Part shown: piece after piece, positions 8,378 to 13,542 of the stretch
Layout: each line of letters starts with the position of its first letter
Numbering within the stretch: the stretch's first letter is position 1
Origin: Phoronis ovalis
Taxonomy: Eukaryota > Phoronida > Phoronidae
Length of the DNA stretch: 13,542 nt
Reading direction: 5' to 3'
Assembly (NCBI GenBank): GCA_028565635.1
Contig: JAOXYB010037618.1
Location: 1-13,542 of the forward strand
Program-made: the position numbers and the translations under genes
The notes under the pieces: generated by a model
What the model was told of the DNA's origin: nothing
What the model saw: the letters and a program-made list of their open reading frames with translations, nothing else
Database searches by the model: none

Positions 8378-8577
8378 CCCGGGGGTCCGACTCAAATCAA
8401 TGGATGATACGCTTGTTTATGAACAAAAACGTGTAAGGGGTTATTTTTAAAAAACAAGGAATGTTAACATGCGTTTTGCAGTTAGGGTTAATTATTCAAT
8501 CAAAATACTGAAAGGGCACCTTGTTTGATTATCTGCACGTACATGGTTAGGGTGATCATTATTTGCTGGAGCATTTT
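8378..8577 (+). repeat. Diverged ~200-bp interspersed repeat, copy 2
   Basis: Partner of 112-320. An open frame (8145-8450) runs into this copy but lacks any recognisable domain. Only its second half keeps the same phase as copy 1 (both have an FVY/LVY...KRV stretch), so old coding origin is possible but unproven. Confidence 0.75.
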
Positions 8578-8978
8578 AATTTCTATACAGCCCTGATATT
8601 AAAATTTCTTTTAGTCAGTGAAATGAGGTCAAAATTTAAAAATGGAAAAACGCATTTAGGATCCTTTTCAAGAATCCATTCACAAAGTAACATGGGTACC
8701 AGTTATTCCATTGAGTTGGATCCTTTGGTATCTTTTTTTTAGCAGTTTGTCAGGTTTAATTAAAAATTACATAAGCCTTGGGACAAAAAAATCATAAAAA
8801 CAAAAGGAAACATTTATTTTAAACTATAAAGTAAATTAGTGTCCGATACATTTTTCACTCAGCGTTCAACTGATACCCCATGCATTTAGAAATCCCACGC
8901 ATTTAAAGAGTTAATTGTAATGTAGCGAAATTTAACTTTAATTTTACATAGTGATCATTATTAATATATGTCTATATA

Positions 8979-9102
8979 GTGGATTCCCTCCTCCTCCTCT
9001 GACGTACAGCGGATTCCCTCTCATATGCGGATTCCCTCCCGCACGTCTATGTCATGTTGTATAGCGGATTCCCTCCTCCTCTGACGTATAGCGGAATCCT
9101 TT
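8979..9102 (+). repeat. U3 minisatellite: five copies around GCGGATTCCCTC
   Basis: Copies start near 8979, 9009, 9028, 9064 and 9091. The first has GTGG and the last has GCGGAATCC. Three-base CTC expansions follow copies 1 and 4. TGACGTA, a half-CRE-like site, follows those same two copies (9000-9006 and 9082-9088), so the basic module is GCGGATTCCCTCCTCCTC plus TGACGTA. Confidence 0.75.
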
Positions 9103-9116
9103 CGTTGGTTGGCTAC

Positions 9117-9123
9117 TATAAAT
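9117..9123 (+). promoter_or_regulatory. TATA box of the putative LTR
   Basis: TATAAAT in the context CTACTATAAATAGCC. It lies 54 bases before AATAAA (9171-9176), leaving room for transcription start and an R region between them. Confidence 0.55.
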
Positions 9124-9170
9124 AGCCTGTGTTATTGTATTGTAGTTCAGTTGCTCGCTTACATTTGAAG

Positions 9171-9176
9171 AATAAA
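9171..9176 (+). terminator. Poly(A) signal AATAAA of the putative LTR
   Basis: AATAAA in GAAGAATAAACTTCG, just downstream of the TATA box, as LTRs require. Confidence 0.5.
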
Positions 9177-9229
9177 CTTCGTGTCGTTCTCATCAAACAT
9201 CTCTCTTATTTCTCGTCTTTTTACGAACT

Positions 9230-9270
9230 AGTGCAGACTCAACCAACGGCCCTGAGCCAAAGTCTGCACT
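9230..9270. repeat. U5 hairpin with 10-bp perfect arms
   Basis: AGTGCAGACT (9230-9239) and AGTCTGCACT (9261-9270) are exact reverse complements separated by 21 bases, inside the putative U5. Confidence 0.7.
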
Positions 9271-9287
9271 TCACGTCTTTCGTTACA

Positions 9288-10280
9288 GTAATAAAACGTC
9301 ACATGACTATAGCGTAGCTGTTTAAAAGTAATCTAAGAAAATGGTTATCACAGAAAAATATGTTTCATGTTACATGTGTATACACTGTTAGGTAAAATAA
9401 AGTACAAAGAAAACTTGTAACATTTCACACAATTTTGCTATTCATTTTAAAAGATTACACTTGTTTGTCAACAGAAATAATGTGGAAGAAATATGTGAAA
9501 AAGAAATTCCAAAAGATAATTTTTAGTTGAAACGTTTGGTACAGGATTTACTTACTTTGCAGACAACTGTGTTAGCTGTTTCCCTGAGAAAAATAGTTGT
9601 TCATGTCTTAAAACCATGCAACTAAATACATAATGTTCTGTATATGTCAGGGATATTTGACACACATGTCCTTAAATAATATCATCGTAATGGTGTGTAA
9701 GTGTTCAACCGAGTGCTTCAAGCCTTTTCTGTGCATAAATTTACTACGAACATACACGGAAACTTGCTAATTCAATGTATTTTTTCACGCAAAACATTTT
9801 ATTGTTTATTTTAACAAGATTTATGTAAAGAAACATACGAATTGGAGTCATCAGACTCAATTTTGTCCGTGAGAATATATTACGTACCCTACCAACTACA
9901 ATTATAAAACAAAATTTTCTATACTTACTTGGTAGAAGAGCTATAACGAATCAAACTGCCCATTTTCTATAACAATCCCAGCTGAATCGTGCACAACAGC
10001 GTAGAAATCTATGAGGCATATATATATCTGACATGATATCAAGTTTATTTTAGGATATATGATATGCATCAGTAAAGGAGTAAATATCTAAAGAAATATT
10101 CTACACAGTCAACTCAATGAAGGAAAAAATATCTTTTTATTGTTATAACTAAGAAAATTGAATAAAAGTAAAACGCCAAACTAGTGAATAATATTTGCAG
10201 GATTGGCCGATCTCTTGACAATTGTTTATTTTGTGTACAGAACCTCATCTTTGTTGGCTAGATATAAGATATAAGGATTC
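9288..10280. other. Intergenic DNA without recognised features
   Basis: About 1 kb of AT-rich sequence between the solo LTR and the CRE repeats. I see only a short ATATATATAT run near 10018. No frame with domain content on either strand. Confidence 0.6.
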
Positions 10281-10320
10281 GTTCGAGACACATAAGGATT
10301 TGAAATTTTTGTGACGTCAC
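10281..10320 (+). repeat. 40-bp direct repeat copy 1, ending in a CRE palindrome
   Basis: Matches 10591-10630 at 37 of 40 positions. The last 29 bases are identical and end in GTGACGTCAC, a perfect 10-bp palindrome containing the full CREB/ATF site TGACGTCA (10312-10319). Confidence 0.9.
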
Positions 10321-10590
10321 AAGGCTTCACACCATCATTATTACCAAATTCCTTTATAATAATTCTAGAATAAATAAAAACAGGATTTTTTTGGACTTTG
10401 AGCCGTATGGGCGAAAGTTATCGACATCAGAAGCTGGAAAATGGCGGCCAACTAATAAAGGTCCGTTTTATTCTATTCATGTGACGGGGCCAGAAACTCT
10501 CCATTCAAATGCTTCTACGAAGCTCAATTTTTTTCCTGAATACGTGTCTTATGTGCTTATGTGCAGAAAAATTTGGTTCTTCTCCATCCT

Positions 10591-10630
10591 GTTCGGGAGA
10601 TATAAGGATTTGAAATTTTTGTGACGTCAC
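10591..10630 (+). repeat. 40-bp direct repeat copy 2, ending in a CRE palindrome
   Basis: Exactly 310 bases after copy 1. Sequence on either outer side does not continue the match, so this is a pair of short repeats rather than a 310-bp tandem. The 270 bp between them include AAAATGGCGGCC (10438-10449), which fits the YY1 consensus. Confidence 0.9.
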
Positions 10631-10661
10631 CGGCACATTTTGTCACAACTTGTCTTTAATT

Positions 10662-10693
10662 AGGGTTGCTCCTTCCTATAAGGGAGCAAGCCT
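10662..10693. repeat. Hairpin at the 5' edge of the AGGTCA repeat block
   Basis: AGGGTTGCTCC (10662-10672) and GGAGCAAGCCT (10683-10693) pair over 11 bases with one mismatch around a 10-base loop. The outer half, AGGGTTGCT, also has an exact inverted copy at 11205-11213. Confidence 0.65.
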
Positions 10694-10706
10694 ATTGGTT
10701 TTGTAT

Positions 10707-10750
10707 GATTTCTTTCTTCTTCTTTTTCTTTTTTTTCTTTTTCTTCCAAT
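10707..10750 (+). repeat. Pyrimidine-rich T/C tract
   Basis: Nearly all T and C over about 40 bases, followed by AATTTTCAG at 10748-10756. It resembles a strong branch/acceptor region by chance or repeat origin. No downstream exon supports it. Confidence 0.7.
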
Positions 10751-10752
10751 TT

Positions 10753-11020
10753 TCAGCAAGCTATATCTCGAAGACGGTTACAGCTAGGAACTTGATACTT
10801 GATGTACGACATCTCTGGGGTAGGCCATTGTTGACCTTGAGGTCAAAAGGTCAGTTGAAGGTCAAAGGTCAAATTTTGAAAAAAATTCAAAATGTTCTAA
10901 AATGATTGTATTGAGTTACAACGCAGTATTTTAGATGCTCTTTGAGAAGATTTCGGTACTAAAAGGTTTTGTTATTATTTTTTTGGCATCTTTTCAATTA
11001 ATTTAGTGATCGTCCAAAAT
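10753..11020 (+). repeat. AGGTCA-rich repeat unit 1
   Basis: The first about 119 bases align without gaps to 11021-11139 (hand count about 78% identity). The shared core includes ATATCTCGAA, GGGTAGGCCATTG, TGACCTTG and GGTCAAAGGTCA. Half-sites are TGACCT 10832, AGGTCA 10840, 10848, 10859 and 10866. Confidence 0.85.
10832..10871 (+). promoter_or_regulatory. Nuclear-receptor-type half-site cluster in unit 1 (ER2-DR2-DR5-DR1)
   Basis: Five perfect AGGTCA half-sites in 40 bp. The first is reversed and everted from the second by 2 bases; the remaining direct repeats have spacers of 2, 5 and 1. DR1 (AGGTCAAAGGTCA, 10859-10871) is the textbook HNF4/RXR-type site and DR5 the RAR/RXR type. The arrangement is seen directly; binding is not shown. 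Confidence 0.5.
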
Positions 11021-11150
11021 TCACTAAGCCATATCTCGAAATCTGTTGTAGTTAAGGACATGATATTTGAGGTTTGACATCCCCAGGGTAGGCCATTGCT
11101 GACCTTGGGGTCAACAGGTCATTTAGGGGTCAAAGGTCAACATTCTAAAA
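11021..11150 (+). repeat. AGGTCA-rich repeat unit 2
   Basis: Second unit, 268 bases on. Half-sites are TGACCT 11100, GGGTCA 11108, AGGTCA 11116, GGGTCA 11127 and AGGTCA 11134, each exactly 268 bases after its partner in unit 1. A further AGGTCA stands alone at 11174. Confidence 0.85.
11100..11139 (+). promoter_or_regulatory. Nuclear-receptor-type half-site cluster in unit 2 (ER2-DR2-DR5-DR1)
   Basis: Same order and spacing as in unit 1. Two half-sites are GGGTCA rather than AGGTCA, which many receptors tolerate. Confidence 0.5.
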
Positions 11151-11220
11151 AAAGATGTTTAAAGGTAATTTGGAGGTCATTTAACGTTCATAAAAGCCAA
11201 TATAAGCAACCCTGCCTTTG

Positions 11221-13542
11221 CTAAAATGTTATCTAGTTAACTATTGACTTTGTCACAATTTGACTTCGCCGGCAAATATCGACATAACTTAACTTCAACA
11301 ACTGGTTTGGCATAACGAATTGTGTTAGAATGACAAAATTTTAAAGACAACTGCAATAGTGAGATGCCCTGATTAATCTAATTCTCTTTAATGGAAAATA
11401 TTGTAACGCGCCGATAGGCTATGGAATATTGTTAATTACTTAGCTATTGCAACAGAATTTGGCATCGGTTTGTACTTGTGCTAATCTAAATAAATTCTAG
11501 ACAGAATGATAACAGAAAGTTCATCACTTTCGTTTCTGAAAGTCATAAGAAAATGAGAGGAATTACAGTTTGTTATAATTGTCATAAATAAAAGGCACTT
11601 GTAAAGTGATAAAACAATTACAAAGATTTTATGAAGAAGAAAGAATGAACCTTGAACATCAGGTGCAATAGTTTAATTTAGAAGCTAGTAAACAGGTAAA
11701 CAACTGGAAGGCTTGACCAGTTCACTCATGAGATAAAAAGGTATTTATTATAATCTGACAAAGAAAACTATTGGAATTAAGTACCTGGAATACAGCTTAA
11801 GCACACGTACACCTGATTTGTTCAATATGTAATTAAGCTTTTGGCCAGACAGTGGCCAATGTACAAAGTACTATTAAGTACAAAGTGACAAACATGTCCA
11901 TTGATTCCGGATATCAATTAATTTTTAATGATGGAAAACTATAAATGACTTATTATCGATATAACAATATCATCAATTGAGACTGTTCAGAGACTGTACT
12001 AGACTTGCAGAAGTCTATTTTTTATATTTTTTGTTAATGTGGTAATTATTTATTTTGATAATGTTAATGATTAAAACATGAATTTTATTCATAATTAATA
12101 ACATTTTTTTATTTTATTTTTTATCCTGTAATGTATTTAGAAATATGGATTTTTATTAGTAAAATTTAAACAAATACTAATAAAAGTAATGATTTGTGTT
12201 GCATAAAGATTCTTCTCAAACTAATAATTTATGTTAGCCAGGTGGCTTAATTTGCAGTAGGTCCATACGATGAAAAGCAGCTGTTGCTTACCTTTAAAGG
12301 AAATGCTAGAGTTGCAAAACATAAAAATTTTAACAATTAACTTATACGACACATAAAATTATATTCGCAGTGTGTATATATCGTTTACAACCAGAACTAC
12401 ACATCTCTCTGAAAATTCATTGCAATTTTGCTTTTACTACACCAAAACAAATTTAAATTGAAAAGGAAATTTAATAAATTTAAGGAATGATCAGAATAAA
12501 ATTTATATTTAAATCACAATTTATTTGAATCCGTCATTTTAAAGCAACATTTTTCAGAATAAAAATTTAGTATTACTTGTTCAAAATTAAGTTACACAAG
12601 GCACAAGGATTACATGGTAACATACATTTTTGCATTTTTAATTGCCCATATGTTACTCTCTTGACTGTTTTTCCCCGATTTCCCTTGTCGGTGATTTCCA
12701 TAATTACGCCGCTGGTAACAAACGTCAGGAGGCGTGTTTTTAATAAACTTTCCTAAAGAACGCCACAGGTCGGACGATCAAAAATGAGAACACGTAAAAT
12801 TGGATACTTCTTTTTCGGAAAATATTGTGGCTCTTGATAGGGCTGTTGAGTCTAATTTAATTATCAGAGTTTGATATTAAGTGGGTTTCCGCGAGAAAGG
12901 TTGGTAATAATGTTGCATTTTTACGAATTGCGTTATCTACGTTTAAGGGGGTGTTTGAAATTAATATGATCTTCGTTTTAACGTGGCTCTAAGTATTCGA
13001 AAAAAAACAAATTTGTTTAAAGGTCAAGATATTTGGCTAATACGTCATTTTTTTTTTCGAGTAACGCCCTGACGTATTTTTAACGGCGAGTTCAAAATTG
13101 TGCTCTTTCCGTGAAAATCACTTTTTTCGCATTAAAAAAAAACTAGAGGTATTCATTTTCTTATTTTTTGATATGTTTTTCTCCTTCACCTGAACCTAAT
13201 TTAGATATCATTTTTTACTCTCTACTCCATTCCAAACTTTTAAGATTAAAATCAGTAGTAGAATTTATACCTCGGCTAAACACAATATCGCAAAAATTCT
13301 GTATGATTAGCCGTTATTCTAAAATTAAATGTCTACACCGTAAAATAAAGATTCATGTCATGCCTTTCAAATGTTATTAAAACATCCTTCAATACATGTT
13401 GTTTTCTGCTATTTTTTGTACAGTCTATACCACCTGCTATTTCATTATTACGAAAAACGTACATATTGCGCTTTTTAAAAAATACTGGAAATACGCATTT
13501 TTTTATTTTTCAATATGTTGTGGGCAAACATCTTCCCTTCAC
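11221..13542. other. Intergenic DNA, no recognised gene
   Basis: AT-rich to about 12650, then a stretch richer in CG dinucleotides (about 12670-13140) with short inverted repeats. I found no frame with domain content, no RNA gene and no clear transposon end. The 70-codon frame near 13168 is low-complexity and lacks support. Confidence 0.6.
13039..13078. repeat. 9-bp inverted repeat with CRE-like half-sites
   Basis: AATACGTCA (13039-13047) and TGACGTATT (13070-13078) are exact reverse complements with a 22-base loop. A 14-bp perfect palindrome, AAACAAATTTGTTT, lies just upstream at 13005-13018. Confidence 0.6.

Larger units (their letters stand above)
8916..9287 (+). mobile_element. Probable solo LTR of an LTR retrotransposon
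   Basis: The ends are TGTAATG and CGTTACA, inverted with one mismatch and giving the canonical TG...CA. Flanking pentamers TTAAT (8911-8915) and GTAAT (9288-9292) differ by one base, as an old 5-bp target duplication would. Inside, in LTR order: a repeated U3-like segment (8979-9102), TATAAAT (9117-9123), AATAAA (9171-9176) and a U5-like segment with a 10-bp hairpin (9230-9270). No primer-binding site, polypurine tract or gag-pol follows, so it looks like a recombined solo LTR. Ty3/Gypsy is a reasonable guess, because TG...CA ends and 5-bp duplications are common there. The 62-codon frame here is not a gene. Confidence 0.62.
10662..11213. mobile_element. Candidate small non-autonomous element (~552 bp) enclosing the AGGTCA repeats
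   Basis: Its edges are AGGGTTGCT (10662-10670) and AGCAACCCT (11205-11213), exact 9-bp inverted repeats. The interior is two related units plus a pyrimidine-rich tract. There is no transposase and no clear target-site duplication outside. It could be a MITE-like element, or an arbitrary slice of a larger composite repeat. Sequence related to 10629-10654 (CCGGCA...GTCACAACTT) recurs at about 11248-11291. Confidence 0.4.

Noticed and set aside
8145-8450. 101-codon forward frame as a gene
   Set aside because: It starts at a non-ATG codon, has no domain, and ends inside the interspersed repeat; reading frame is only partly kept with the other repeat copy.
9129-9317. 62-codon frame in the LTR region as a protein
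   Set aside because: It overlaps TATA/AATAAA/U5-like structure and has no recognisable motif.
10254-10289. TGGCTAGATAT and GTTCGAGAC as A and B boxes of a tRNA gene or tRNA-derived SINE
   Set aside because: Both boxes match only partly, no cloverleaf can be formed, and the B-like box is part of the 40-bp repeat.
10391-10624. 77-codon frame between the CRE repeats as a protein
   Set aside because: It begins with TTG, and its C-terminal KDLKFL is just the translated 40-bp repeat; no domain.
10707-10760. Pyrimidine tract plus TTTTCAG as a splice acceptor of a downstream gene
   Set aside because: No exon with coding character follows; the sequence after it is the AGGTCA repeat.

Overview
The window is animal nuclear DNA. 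It is AT-rich, almost entirely non-coding, and carries one spliced gene with GT-AG introns plus several families of degraded interspersed repeats. The gene content, the AT bias and AGGTCA-rich short repeats suggest a lophotrochozoan, most likely a bivalve mollusc. That placement is an inference, not something the sequence proves.

Positions 748-6292 (+ strand) hold most of a CRELD gene (cysteine-rich with EGF-like domains, an ER protein family). The 5' exons, which should carry the signal peptide and the N-terminal CxxC, lie upstream of the window. Ten coding exons join in one continuous frame: 748-830, 1020-1086, 1566-1680, 2178-2266, 2581-2707, 2957-3058, 3292-3375, 3617-3712, 4449-4592 and 5100-5458. 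In order they encode the conserved GFGGGNTxWEE and NWWF/FxWFC region (DUF3456/WE), EGF-1, furin-like repeat 1, a short calcium-type EGF, furin-like repeat 2, a full calcium-binding EGF, and a C-terminal exon with an acidic then lysine-rich linker and two short membrane segments, as in CRELD1.

The main discovery candidate is a second terminal exon at 6267-6292. It has a good acceptor and the same phase. Spliced directly from the 4592 donor, it replaces the membrane exon with eight residues ending in HEEL, an ER-retrieval-like tail. One gene would then make a membrane-anchored CRELD1-type protein and a soluble ER-lumen CRELD2-type protein. Poly(A) signals at 5493 and 5737 lie between the two ends, so the choice of isoform could be coupled to alternative polyadenylation.

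The remaining ~7.2 kb shows no convincing gene. It contains: a second copy (8378-8577) of a ~200-bp repeat also present at 112-320; a probable solo LTR of a retrotransposon (8916-9287) with TG...CA ends, U3 repeats, TATA box and AATAAA; a pair of 40-bp direct repeats, each ending in the perfect CRE palindrome GTGACGTCAC (10281-10320, 10591-10630); and a ~550-bp repeat-derived block (10662-11213). In that block two 268-bp-spaced units each carry the same ordered set of five nuclear-receptor half-sites (ER2, DR2, DR5, DR1). The rest is AT-rich intergenic sequence with small hairpins. I see no tRNA, rRNA, CRISPR or bacterial-type feature.
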